This document shows positions 14,071 through 21,814 of a stretch of DNA of 49,525 bases, one piece after another (within the stretch, counting starts at the first letter, position 1; each line of letters starts with the position of its first letter). The notes beneath the pieces were generated by a model. It searched no databases. It was given only the letters and a program-made list of their open reading frames with translations, and had not been told where the DNA came from. The stretch comes from CAYLQA01 sp964385695 (GTDB lineage: Bacteria > Desulfobacterota > Desulfobulbia > Desulfobulbales > Desulfurivibrionaceae), in assembly GCA_964385695.1 (NCBI GenBank), contig CAYLQA010000028.1, positions 1-49,525 of the forward strand. Direction: 5' to 3'. A program made the position numbers and the translations under genes.

Positions 14071-15999
14071 ATGGTCGAGCTGGTATCCGGGCTGCATCAA
14101 CATATCTCCCTTTCCCTAGGGCAGCTTCTTGAAAACGACGAGGTTGTCGTCATTGTCGATGATGATGCTGCCATCCGTGAACCCCTGAAAGAATATTTTG
14201 AAGAGCATGGCCTGGCCGTGGTGGAGTGCGATACTGCCGCCTGCTTGGAGGACGTTCTTGAGAAGCAGGATGTGGCCTTGGTTCTGTTGGATATCGGCCT
14301 GCCCGATACCGATGGCGTTGTTCTATTGCCACAGATAGTGGATCGCTATCCGGACGTGGCGGTGGTCATGCTCACCGGTGTTTCCGATCTGCAGGTGGCC
14401 ATGGAGTGCATGCGCAAGGGCGCCAATGACTACCTCTCTAAGCCTGTTCAGTTTGATGAAATTTTTCATGTGGCCAAAAAGGCGCTGGAAAAACGTCGTC
14501 TTATTTTTGAAAATCGTAAGTACCAAGAGGACCTGGAAGAGGCTCATTTTCGCATCCAATTGCTGCACCAGCTCTCCATGAAGATGAACACTGTTTATCT
14601 TTCCACCGTGGAGCTTGATGAGATTCTGCGCGCCATTTTGGTGGGTATCACGGCCAATGAGGGGTTGGGGTTTAACCGGGCCTTTCTGGCCATGTTCGAT
14701 GAAGGCGGTAAGATCTTGCAGGGCCGGATCGCCATCGGCCCCAGCTGCCGGGAAGAGGCGGGCCGCGTCTGGGGTGAGATTGAGCAGAGGGACCTGAACT
14801 TTTTGCAGATTGTCGATAATATCCGTGAAAGCTGTGATTTTGAGGAGGCTGCGGTCAATAAAATCGTCAGGGCTCTGGAGATCCCGGCCACGGAGACCGA
14901 GAACATCCTCATTAAATCCGCCTTGGACCGACGCAGCATCAAGGTAATTGAGGAAAACGGCAGTGTGCCTATCCCGCTGGATCGGCGAAATCTCAATAAT
15001 GGAGCGAGAAACGGTGAGGAATTTCCCAATGAGCGGAGACGTGCGGGGGAGGAAGAGGCCCCCCTTGGAGTACCGAATGAATTGATCAACCTACTCGATG
15101 AAAAAAGTTTTGTTATTGTGCCCCTTTACTCCCCGGGTCGTTCTTTTGGGGTGATTATCGCCGATAATTATGTGACCAGAAGACCGATCCTGGACAGCCA
15201 TGTCAGTGCGTTGGAGCTTTTTGCCAGTCAGGCCAGCCTGGCCATTGAGCAGAGTACCCTTTATTTGGAGATGGAAAAACAGATCGCCCAGTTGGAGGCG
15301 GTCAACCAGGAGCTGGACCACAGCAAGGATCTGCTGGTGGATGCGGAACGCTATTCCGCCCTCGGTCATATGGCTGCGCAACTGGTGCATATCATCCGTA
15401 ATCCCATTACCTCCATCGGCGGTGTTTCGCGTATTCTGCTGAAAAAGACCAAGGATGAGGATTGGCGCAAGTATCTCAATGTGATCATCAAAGAGACCGA
15501 GCGGGTTGAATCCACCCTGACCGATCTTTTTGATTTTGTCGCCCAGTCCGCCACCCATAAGGAGCCGGTGCCGCTCTGTGACACCATGCGTAAAACGGCC
15601 ATGCTGTTGCAGGGAACCATGAATAAGCAGGATATCATCTGCTCCATAGAATGTCCGGTGGAGGAGGTTACCATTGCGGCTGATATGCAGCAGCTGCGCC
15701 AGGCCCTCTTGCACCTTGTGAAAAATGGCCTGGAAGCCATGCCCGATGGCGGCACCCTCCGCCTTGTTTTGATGGTTAAGGAAGAACATGTCCATATTTC
15801 TGTCATCGATACCGGCAAGGGCATATCCGACAGCTATATTGATAAGGCCAAGGACCCGTTTTTCACCACAAAGACCTATGGCACCGGCATGGGGCTCACC
15901 TTGGTGGAGCGGGTGGTGGAGAACCACGACGGCCAACTCACCCTCTCTCCCCATGAAGGCGGCGGGGTGGAGGCCAAGGTGATACTTCCGCTTGAGTAA
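14071..15999 (+). CDS. Receiver-GAF-histidine kinase hybrid sensor
   Basis: A 642-residue cytoplasmic sensor kinase with no membrane segment. The order is: receiver domain ~25-145 (VVVIVDDDAAIREPL, Asp74 in LLDIGLPD, YLSKPV), a short coiled coil, a GAF-type sensor domain ~185-415 interrupted by a charged linker, then HisKA with His440 in AAQLVHIIRNPITSIGG and an HATPase with NGLEAMPDGG, DTGKGIS and GTGMGLTLVERVVENHDG. The N-terminal receiver lets another kinase control it. ATG 14071 (MVELVSG) follows AGAGGT; a longer frame from 13999 would run through the upstream hairpin and is unlikely. Confidence 0.92.
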   Translation: MVELVSGLHQHISLSLGQLLENDEVVVIVDDDAAIREPLKEYFEEHGLAVVECDTAACLEDVLEKQDVALVLLDIGLPDTDGVVLLPQIVDRYPDVAVVMLTGVSDLQVAMECMRKGANDYLSKPVQFDEIFHVAKKALEKRRLIFENRKYQEDLEEAHFRIQLLHQLSMKMNTVYLSTVELDEILRAILVGITANEGLGFNRAFLAMFDEGGKILQGRIAIGPSCREEAGRVWGEIEQRDLNFLQIVDNIRESCDFEEAAVNKIVRALEIPATETENILIKSALDRRSIKVIEENGSVPIPLDRRNLNNGARNGEEFPNERRRAGEEEAPLGVPNELINLLDEKSFVIVPLYSPGRSFGVIIADNYVTRRPILDSHVSALELFASQASLAIEQSTLYLEMEKQIAQLEAVNQELDHSKDLLVDAERYSALGHMAAQLVHIIRNPITSIGGVSRILLKKTKDEDWRKYLNVIIKETERVESTLTDLFDFVAQSATHKEPVPLCDTMRKTAMLLQGTMNKQDIICSIECPVEEVTIAADMQQLRQALLHLVKNGLEAMPDGGTLRLVLMVKEEHVHISVIDTGKGISDSYIDKAKDPFFTTKTYGTGMGLTLVERVVENHDGQLTLSPHEGGGVEAKVILPLE

Positions 16000-16114
16000 T
16001 CTTTCCGTTATGATGTTTGCATTCTTTGTAAAGAGCCTGCCGATGCCGTGTGGCCAAGCCACACCGCTGAAGTAAGGCAGAGTCCTTTTTATTTACCTTG
16101 TTGCGGAAGACCAG

Positions 16115-17176
16115 ATGAAGATCGATAAACATTTCATCCCCAGAGAGCTTAAAAACGTAAAAGGCATCTCTGTCAACACCACGACCAGCCAAGCCAAAAC
16201 ACCGGGTTTTGACTTTATGCCGGGCCAGATTTTTAAGGGAAAGGTGCTTTCCCAGGCCCCGGATGGGAAGGTGTTGCTGGATATTAATGGCCAGAATGTA
16301 GAGGCCAACAGCAAGGTGCCACTGAAGCCGGGCAGTGAATTCTGGTTTGAGGTCAAGCAGGATAAACCGATGCCATGGCTAGTGCTCGCCGAGAAAAAAG
16401 GGGCAGGGCAGGAACTTTTGCAGCGGCTCTTGGGAGATAACGCGGCAATGGAAAAAGCGTATCGCCTGCTCTTTGCCAGCCCCATGCAGGAGGCTGTGCC
16501 TGCGGATAAGCTGCCTCCGCAGTTGCAGGCCTTGCTTGCCAGCGGGTTAGGAGGGGAGGCGAGCACCCAGAGGTTGGCCGGTCTCCTTGCCCTTATGGGT
16601 CTCAATCGGTCCGGCGGCGACCTTGTCGGTCCGATGCAGCGCCTCGTTGTTGAGTTGACCCTGCTTGCCAAAGGGGAGCTGAACGAGGCTGAACGGGCAG
16701 CCTTGAACAGCCTGAATAAGTTTGCCTCCTTGCTGGAATTGCAGCAGCAGGTAAACAGCCTGCCTCCCGGCACAGGGCAGTCACTTTTTTTACTCTTGCC
16801 CTGCTTTTTCGCCATGGGCGCCGGGTGGGGGGAGTGGCTCTATTCCCAGGATTCCGAAAGCGGGCCGGACGGCCAGGCCGGGGAGAACTTCAGCCTTTCC
16901 TTCTTTCTTAACATGAGCAAGCTTGGTGAGTTGCAAATGCAGCTCACTGTCAGGGGGAAAAATGTCCAGGGAGAGCTCGTCTTAAATGATGAAGCCGCCA
17001 AGCGCCATATGGAAAGCCGCCTGCCGGAACTGTCTGAGATTTTACAACGGTTGGGCTATGACTCCGTGAGTCTGCAATGCCGCACCGGCCGCACCGCCTT
17101 GCTGCAGTCGCTGAAGGAGGCGGTGGAAGAGGTATCCGGCCTGCGACCGGTGAGCATTGTTGATATCAAGGCCTGA
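16115..17176 (+). CDS. FliK-like flagellar hook-length control domain protein
   Basis: A 353-residue protein whose C-terminal ~90 residues match the Flg_hook domain: a strand-rich segment (NMSKLGELQMQLTVRGKNVQ, then GELVLNDEAAKRHMESRLPELSE) and a helix leading to LQRLGYDSVSLQC. In flagellar export, FliK measures hook length and switches substrate specificity. The N-terminal half is low in cysteine and Ala/Leu-rich, as is usual for the variable FliK ruler. The ATG at 16115 follows GCGGAAGACC. No flagellar gene lies nearby, so it may be an orphan member or a FliK-like relative. A hairpin GTGTGG-CCAAG-CCACAC lies in the short upstream leader. Confidence 0.8.
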   Translation: MKIDKHFIPRELKNVKGISVNTTTSQAKTPGFDFMPGQIFKGKVLSQAPDGKVLLDINGQNVEANSKVPLKPGSEFWFEVKQDKPMPWLVLAEKKGAGQELLQRLLGDNAAMEKAYRLLFASPMQEAVPADKLPPQLQALLASGLGGEASTQRLAGLLALMGLNRSGGDLVGPMQRLVVELTLLAKGELNEAERAALNSLNKFASLLELQQQVNSLPPGTGQSLFLLLPCFFAMGAGWGEWLYSQDSESGPDGQAGENFSLSFFLNMSKLGELQMQLTVRGKNVQGELVLNDEAAKRHMESRLPELSEILQRLGYDSVSLQCRTGRTALLQSLKEAVEEVSGLRPVSIVDIKA

Positions 17177-17181
17177 GTGAG

Positions 17182-17258
17182 AAATGAACAATGGAGAATG
17201 CAGAGTGAAGAATTGTTGATCAGTTTTCACCTTTATTCTTCATTCTCAATTTTGCATT
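17182..17258. repeat. Paired AT-rich dispersed repeat between convergent genes
   Basis: Two related arms face each other: GAGAATGCAGAGTGAAGAAT and ATTCTTCATTCTCAATTTTG. They are similar to the single copy at 4480-4503. The element occupies the gap between the fliK-like stop and the selenoprotein stop, so it may act as a weak two-way terminator. Confidence 0.45.
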
Positions 17259-17595
17259 ACCCCAGCCACTCCTTATAGAGCTCGGCATTAAAGCCGATGA
17301 CGAACTCCTCTCCTGTCCGAATAGTAGGGGCCCTGAGATTGCCGCTGGGTCCCATGGCCTGCTTGAGTATCTCAACTTTGCTGTCGCTTTGCGGGTTCCA
17401 GGTCTGCACCTTTTTCCCCTTGGCAATGATGATTTTTTTGCTTCTTTTAAGCAGCTCCCAGGTCGCGGCTTCGTCCATGCGCTCCTTGCGCGCGTCTGTT
17501 GTCTGCTCTGGTTTTACCTCATATTTCTCAAGAGCCTCTTGAGCGTTGCTGCAGGATTTTCAGCCCTTGCGAAGGTAGGCCCAGTCGATCTTCAT
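17257..17595 (-). CDS. ArsC/Spx-like thioredoxin-fold selenoprotein (in-frame UGA = Sec)
   Basis: Read from ATG 17595 through TGA at 17562-17560, the gene gives 112 residues: MKIDWAYLRKG-U-KSC and on to a stop at 17257. The TGA replaces the first cysteine of a CxxC-like redox motif (Sec12, Cys15), the usual position for selenocysteine in ArsC-type proteins. The downstream part fits the ArsC/thioredoxin fold, with KKIIIAKGKKVQTWNP and a cis-Pro segment LRAPTIRTG. Translation stays in frame after the TGA, an ATG with AGGAGAACACT precedes it, and a stem-loop follows the TGA at the right distance. The start lies 9 nt after the MFS stop, so it is probably co-transcribed. Function is likely thiol-disulfide or persulfide chemistry; arsenate reduction is not shown. 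Confidence 0.88.
17527..17543 (-). promoter_or_regulatory. Candidate bacterial SECIS hairpin
   Basis: Sixteen nt after the UGA of the selenoprotein begins CTCAAGAGGCTCTTGAG, a 7-bp stem with the apical loop GGC at roughly 23-26 nt from the UGA. Bacterial SECIS elements have a short stem with a G-containing apical loop about 16-37 nt after the UGA, so it fits. The codons read AQEALEK through this region. Confidence 0.7.
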
Positions 17596-17604
17596 AGTGT
17601 TCTC

Positions 17605-19011
17605 CTAATGCCTGTGGTGATTACCGCGTAAAATTGAGCAGCAGGCGCCGATGATACCGATTACTCCGGCAACCTGAAATGTTTTTTTAAGAGCGGTGAG
17701 AAAATGATCCGCCAGTGGCAGGGAAAAATCCCTCAGATCCAGCCCGCCGGTGAGGGCGCCGAAGGTGAGGGAAAAAACAAGGGCGGCCTGGGCGATTCCC
17801 AGGAGCATCCCTAAGTTTCTCGCCGTTGCCAGTAGGGCGGCTGCGGCACCGGCATGCTCCTTGGCAACACGGCTTAAAATAGAATGGCTGTTGGGGGAGA
17901 GGAACATGGCCTGGCCGCAACCGAGAAGGGCCAGACGCAGAGCCACCTGATGCGGTGTGGTTTCGCTGGTCAAGGTTGTCAGCATGAATACGCCACAGGT
18001 TGAGATGCTCAGCCCCATGGTGGTCAAGATGCGTGAATCCGCATGGTCGGAAAGCCAACCGGCCAGTGGGGCGATGACGAGGATGGTCGCAGGAATGGCC
18101 AGCATGACCAAGCCGATCCGGGAAGGGGGCAGGGTCAAGATGCGATCCAGGTAAAAGGGCATGAGAAGGATCACGGAGAAGAGCACAAGAAAGGAGAGCA
18201 CCGCTGCAATGGAGGCCATGGAGAAAAAACGTTGGCTAAAGAGTTGGACCTGGAGCAGGGGATAGGCCATCTTGCCCTCAATTTTTATAAAGAGTGTCAA
18301 AAAGACAGCCGCAACCACGAGGAGAGAGAGGATGGTGACGAGGGATCGATCCGGCGATGCGGCAAGGCTCAGGGCCACGGCAAAAAGGGTTAGGGCCACG
18401 GCCCAACATGCTCCGCCCAGCCAGTCAAGGGGGGAGGTATAATGATGACTGGGACCGGGCAGGAGCTTGAGACCGAAAAGGGCGCAGACAATGCCCAAAG
18501 GCACGGTAAGAAAAAAGAGGCTGCGCCAGGAGTAGAGCTCAAGCAATATGCCGCCAAGACTCGGCCCGCTCATCAGGCCTAAGGAAACGGCAACGCCGAT
18601 AAGTCCCAAGCCGCGGCCAAGCTGCTCTTTGGGGAAGGTCTCTTTGATAATGGCAGGCCCGGTGGACATCATCATGGCAGCGCCAAGGGCCTGAAGAAAA
18701 CGAAAGAGAATCAAGGTGCTCAACTGCGTGGCCGTCGCACAAAAAAATGAGGCCAGACCAAAGCTAAAAAGACCGGTGGTGTATATTTTTCCCCGGCCAA
18801 GCCTGTCGGAAAGGTGTCCCCAAAAGAGAAGGGAGGCGGTAATGGTCAGCAGGTATATCATCACGACCCACTCGGTATCCTTGAGGGAGGAGTCAAATTC
18901 TGCCATGATGGAGGGCAGGGCGATGTTGACCATGGAGCTGTCCAGGGTGGACATAAAAACGCCGCAGGCCACGATGGAGAAGGTGAGCCATTTATTGTTC
19001 GCTGAAAACAA
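17605..19011 (-). CDS. MFS drug/H+ antiporter, DHA2 type
   Basis: Inner-membrane exporter of 468 residues with about 14 hydrophobic segments. It shows family motif A (GHLSDRLGRGKIY), motif B-like RFLQALGAAMMMS and motif C-like LGLMSGPSLGGILLE, plus the DHA2 entrance motif LDSSMVNIALPSI. Substrate unknown; relatives export drugs and toxic organics. It heads a two-gene unit with the ArsC-like selenoprotein 9 nt downstream, which hints at a shared stress response, though that is inference. No regulator gene is adjacent. Confidence 0.9.
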   Translation of the reverse strand: MFSANNKWLTFSIVACGVFMSTLDSSMVNIALPSIMAEFDSSLKDTEWVVMIYLLTITASLLFWGHLSDRLGRGKIYTTGLFSFGLASFFCATATQLSTLILFRFLQALGAAMMMSTGPAIIKETFPKEQLGRGLGLIGVAVSLGLMSGPSLGGILLELYSWRSLFFLTVPLGIVCALFGLKLLPGPSHHYTSPLDWLGGACWAVALTLFAVALSLAASPDRSLVTILSLLVVAAVFLTLFIKIEGKMAYPLLQVQLFSQRFFSMASIAAVLSFLVLFSVILLMPFYLDRILTLPPSRIGLVMLAIPATILVIAPLAGWLSDHADSRILTTMGLSISTCGVFMLTTLTSETTPHQVALRLALLGCGQAMFLSPNSHSILSRVAKEHAGAAAALLATARNLGMLLGIAQAALVFSLTFGALTGGLDLRDFSLPLADHFLTALKKTFQVAGVIGIIGACCSILRGNHHRH

Positions 19012-19135
19012 GGTATGATCCTGTCGAGTTTCCCCAAAGAGATGAGCTGTCGGAAACAGAGGCGTATCCTGCTGTTTTTATTACTTTACTCAATGGCGGT
19101 ATCATCTGTAAACCCGCAATAATAAGGAAAACAAG

Positions 19136-19972
19136 ATGCATCGAGTTCAGCAATGTGTTGCAAGCTGTAAAGATCAGGAGCTTGGCTCAATTCTCGAAGT
19201 TGCCGGCAAGGCCGCATTGGCTGCCGGCCAAATCCTGCGTGGGCGCTATGACAAACCCCATGATATTAAGATGAAAGGGGCGATCGATCTTGTTACCGAG
19301 GCGGATGTTGCCGCCGAAAAAGAGGTGCTGCGCATCCTGCAGGCGGCCCGGCCCGAAGTCGGTGTTTTGGCAGAGGAGTCGAGCTCGGATTTTAGCGGCG
19401 CACCCGAAGGTGCGGTCTGGGTGATCGATCCTTTGGACGGCACCACCAACTTTGCCCACAACTTCCCTTGGTTTGCGGTCTCCATCGCCTATGCCGTGGG
19501 AGCTGAGAGCCAAGTAGGTGTTGTCTATGCCCCCATGCTTGATGAGTTGTTCTGTGCGGTCAAGGGCAGTGGTGCCTGGCTGAATGCAAAACCGATGAAT
19601 GTATCGACAGCGGCCGGCCTGAAGGAGTCGTTACTGGCCACGGGTTTTCCTTATGCGATTGAGGAGGAGGCGGACGGTGTTATTGCCGCCTTGAGAGGGC
19701 TTATCACCAAGTCGCGGGGAATCCGCCGGGCCGGTGCCGCGGCGTTGGACCTTGCCTATGTTGCTGCCGGGCGGTTGGACGGGTTTTGGGAGATCAACCT
19801 CAAGCCCTGGGATACTGCAGCGGGCATGTTGCTGGTCACCGAGGCGGGCGGCGAGCTTTCTCTTTTTAACGGTAGGGAGTACTCACCCTATACTCCCGAG
19901 GTGGTGGCCAGCAATCACCTTATTCACCTGGCGCTGATTGCACAACTTTCATCCTTTAGTCGTTTCTCCTGA
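19136..19972 (+). CDS. suhB: Inositol-1-monophosphatase family protein
   Basis: Mg-dependent phosphatase of the IMPase/SuhB superfamily, 278 residues. Metal and catalytic motifs are complete: LVTEADVAAEKEVL, the acid pair in VLAEESS, WVIDPLDGTTNFAHNFPWFAVSI and the C-terminal DLAYVAAGRLDGFWEINLKP followed by WDTAAGMLLVTEAGG. Relatives hydrolyse inositol phosphate or similar sugar phosphates, and SuhB in E. coli also acts in rRNA transcription. The ATG at 19136 follows AATAAGGAAAACAAG. It is a single-gene unit, divergent from the MFS gene. Confidence 0.95.
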   Translation: MHRVQQCVASCKDQELGSILEVAGKAALAAGQILRGRYDKPHDIKMKGAIDLVTEADVAAEKEVLRILQAARPEVGVLAEESSSDFSGAPEGAVWVIDPLDGTTNFAHNFPWFAVSIAYAVGAESQVGVVYAPMLDELFCAVKGSGAWLNAKPMNVSTAAGLKESLLATGFPYAIEEEADGVIAALRGLITKSRGIRRAGAAALDLAYVAAGRLDGFWEINLKPWDTAAGMLLVTEAGGELSLFNGREYSPYTPEVVASNHLIHLALIAQLSSFSRFS

Positions 19973-20054
19973 TTTTTAAAAATGAACTGATACAGCCGAA
20001 GTATTTCTTGGTTTATTGTTTAAGTGGTTCCAACACCTAACATCTTTCTTGGGT

Positions 20055-20103
20055 GTTACTCTGCGGTAACGACACTCTTTTTTTTCTGTTACCGCAAGGT
20101 AAC
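20055..20103. promoter_or_regulatory. Twin GTTAC-N6-GTAAC sites before the octaheme cytochrome
   Basis: Two 16-bp dyads with the same 5-6-5 shape, GTTACTCTGCGGTAAC (20055-20070) and GTTACCGCAAGGTAAC (20088-20103), lie with centres exactly 33 bp apart, about three helical turns. The 5-N6-5 geometry is that of CRP/FNR-family operators, but this half-site is not one I know. Together with GGT/ACC flanks they also form a 19-bp near-perfect inverted repeat. They end about 150 bp before the cytochrome ATG. Confidence 0.55.
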
Positions 20104-20252
20104 ACCATGTGGCACTTTTGTTTCTAACTATCTGAAATCATGCCTAAAAAAAATTGTGGCATTCTTCTTGCTTTTTCTTTGAGACATCTCCATCATGGAA
20201 TGATAGGGCTAATCGTGTAGGCGAAGATGAAACAGTTACAAGAGGGAAGAGT

Positions 20253-21587
20253 ATGAAAAAAACAACAAGTTTGAAGATGCTGGGCGCATTAGGGGCTTTC
20301 ATGGTTTCAACCGTGTGTGTCTCGGGTGTTGCCATGGCTGCTGACAAATGTGCCGGCTGCCATCAGAAAGAGAATCCAGGTATGTATAAGCAGTGGAAAA
20401 ACTCCAAGCATGGCGAGAATGACATCGGTTGTATAGATTGTCATGGGGCTGACAAGGGCGATGCAGATGCCTTTAAGCACATGGGCGCCACCATTGCCAC
20501 CTTGGTTACCCCTAAGGATTGTGCAAAATGTCATGAGGCAGAGGCGGAGCAGACCATGAAATCCTACCACTCCCATGCAGGTGAGATTCTGGAATCCAAG
20601 GATGCCTATCTTGCTCATGCTGCCGGTGGTCTCCCGGTTGTTATAACCGGTTGTGCTACCTGCCATGGTTCCAAAGTTAAGATCGATCCCAAATCTCCAA
20701 ATATGCTTTCTTCCGAGACCTGGCCTAACTCCGGTATCGGTCGTATCAACCCCGACGGTTCCAAGGGTTCATGTAACGCCTGCCATTCCCGCCATTCCTT
20801 CTCTGTCGAGCAGGCCCGTCAGCCTGAGAACTGCGGTAAATGTCATCTTGGTCCGGATCATCCGCAAAAGGAGATCTACGAAGAGTCCAAGCATGGTATT
20901 GCTTACTATGCCCATAAAGACAAGCTGAACATGGATAAAGACGAGTGGGTTGTTGGTAAGGACTATTATGAAGCACCTTCCTGCTCTACCTGTCACATGT
21001 CCGCCACCTCCACCCAGAAGATTACCCATGATGTTGGCGATCGTATCTCCTGGACCCTGCGTCCGCCGGTCTCCAAGTTTAAGGATAACTGGAAGGTGAA
21101 ACGCGGCAACATGAAGGATGTCTGTCTCAACTGTCATCAGGAGCGCTTTGTCGACGGTCACTACTACCAGTATGACGCCTTGGTCAAACTCTACAATGAG
21201 AAGTTTGCCAAGCCTGCAGGCGCGATCATGAAGATGATCAAGAAAAAAGGTCTGCTTGAGCGTCCGGCTGCCTTTTCCAACCAGGTTGAGTGGGAGTATT
21301 GGGAGCTCTGGCATCATGAGGGACGTCGTGCCCGCATGGGTGCTGCGATGATGGGTCCGGACTACACCTGGTGGCACGGTATCTATGATGTGGCCCACAA
21401 CTTCTACTTCAAGTTCCTCCCTGAGGCTCGTCACTACAATGATCCTGAGGTGAATGCCTACATCGACAATATGCTGAAAGACGATCCCATGCATACCTGG
21501 CTCAATAAGCCGACCAAGGAGATCAAGGCAGCCATCCGCAGCGGCGAACTGCAGAAGGTTTACAAGGGTCTCTTTGACCAGAAGTAA
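20253..21587 (+). CDS. hao: Octaheme cytochrome c of the hydroxylamine oxidoreductase (HAO) family
   Basis: Periplasmic protein of 444 residues with an N-terminal Sec signal peptide ending VAMAA. Eight CxxCH heme sites start at residues 33, 60, 90, 134, 174, 194, 244 and 291. The stretch around hemes 5-6 (CNACHSRHSFSVEQARQ, PENCGKCHLGPDHPQ) is typical of HAO relatives. In this family the direction may be hydroxylamine oxidation or, in ammonifying deltaproteobacteria and Epsilonproteobacteria, reduction of nitrite or hydroxylamine. Whether Tyr371 or Tyr378 (YTWWHGIYDVAHNFY) equals the cross-linking tyrosine of nitrifier HAO needs alignment. I chose the ATG after AGAGGGAAGAGT because it opens the signal peptide. 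No membrane cytochrome partner is adjacent. Confidence 0.93.
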   Translation: MKKTTSLKMLGALGAFMVSTVCVSGVAMAADKCAGCHQKENPGMYKQWKNSKHGENDIGCIDCHGADKGDADAFKHMGATIATLVTPKDCAKCHEAEAEQTMKSYHSHAGEILESKDAYLAHAAGGLPVVITGCATCHGSKVKIDPKSPNMLSSETWPNSGIGRINPDGSKGSCNACHSRHSFSVEQARQPENCGKCHLGPDHPQKEIYEESKHGIAYYAHKDKLNMDKDEWVVGKDYYEAPSCSTCHMSATSTQKITHDVGDRISWTLRPPVSKFKDNWKVKRGNMKDVCLNCHQERFVDGHYYQYDALVKLYNEKFAKPAGAIMKMIKKKGLLERPAAFSNQVEWEYWELWHHEGRRARMGAAMMGPDYTWWHGIYDVAHNFYFKFLPEARHYNDPEVNAYIDNMLKDDPMHTWLNKPTKEIKAAIRSGELQKVYKGLFDQK

Positions 21588-21605
21588 TAGTACCACCCTT
21601 AATAT

Positions 21606-21673
21606 GGCTGCGGGACCTCCTCTCCCCGCAGCCATCCCCTCCTAAGGAAGGGCGCTTCTGGCGCCCTTTTTTT
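21606..21673 (+). terminator. Double hairpin terminator after the octaheme cytochrome
   Basis: A first hairpin, GGCTGCGGG / CCCGCAGCC (21606-21633), is followed by AAGGGCGC-TTCTG-GCGCCCTT (21648-21668) and a T7 tract. The second is a canonical intrinsic terminator. Confidence 0.9.
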
Positions 21674-21718
21674 ATTTGGCAACTCAGCAGCGGAGGGGAA
21701 TTTTTTGTAGGGCACAGC

Positions 21719-21733
21719 TACCACATTGTGGTA
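21719..21733. promoter_or_regulatory. Dyad TACCACA-T-TGTGGTA upstream of metY
   Basis: Perfect 7-bp arms around one base lie ~80 bp before the metY start and are followed by TGTTTTTT. The one-base centre favours a protein-binding site over an RNA hairpin. I did not find the conserved motifs of a SAM riboswitch in this interval. Confidence 0.35.
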
Positions 21734-21814
21734 TGTTTTTTCATGGGGAGCGCATCAGGACAGTTTCTGTGTACTCATTGACTATAAGTTGTTTTCTTAA
21801 ACGAGGAGGGAGTT

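Noticed and set aside
16000..16114. c-di-GMP riboswitch before the FliK-like gene
   Set aside because: Only one hairpin (GTGTGG / CCACAC) and a CTGCC/GGCAG pair are seen; the conserved GEMM motifs are absent.
17257..17478. Start of the ArsC-like gene at internal ATG 17478
   Set aside because: It would remove the redox motif and first strand; the upstream frame with ATG, ribosome site and UGA explains the gene better.
20769..21635. Minus-strand frame of 288 codons opposite the octaheme cytochrome
   Set aside because: The plus strand encodes eight heme motifs and a signal peptide; the reverse frame has no recognisable domain.
21674..21814. SAM riboswitch before metY
   Set aside because: No conserved SAM-I or SAM-II core motifs were found; only a short dyad is present.
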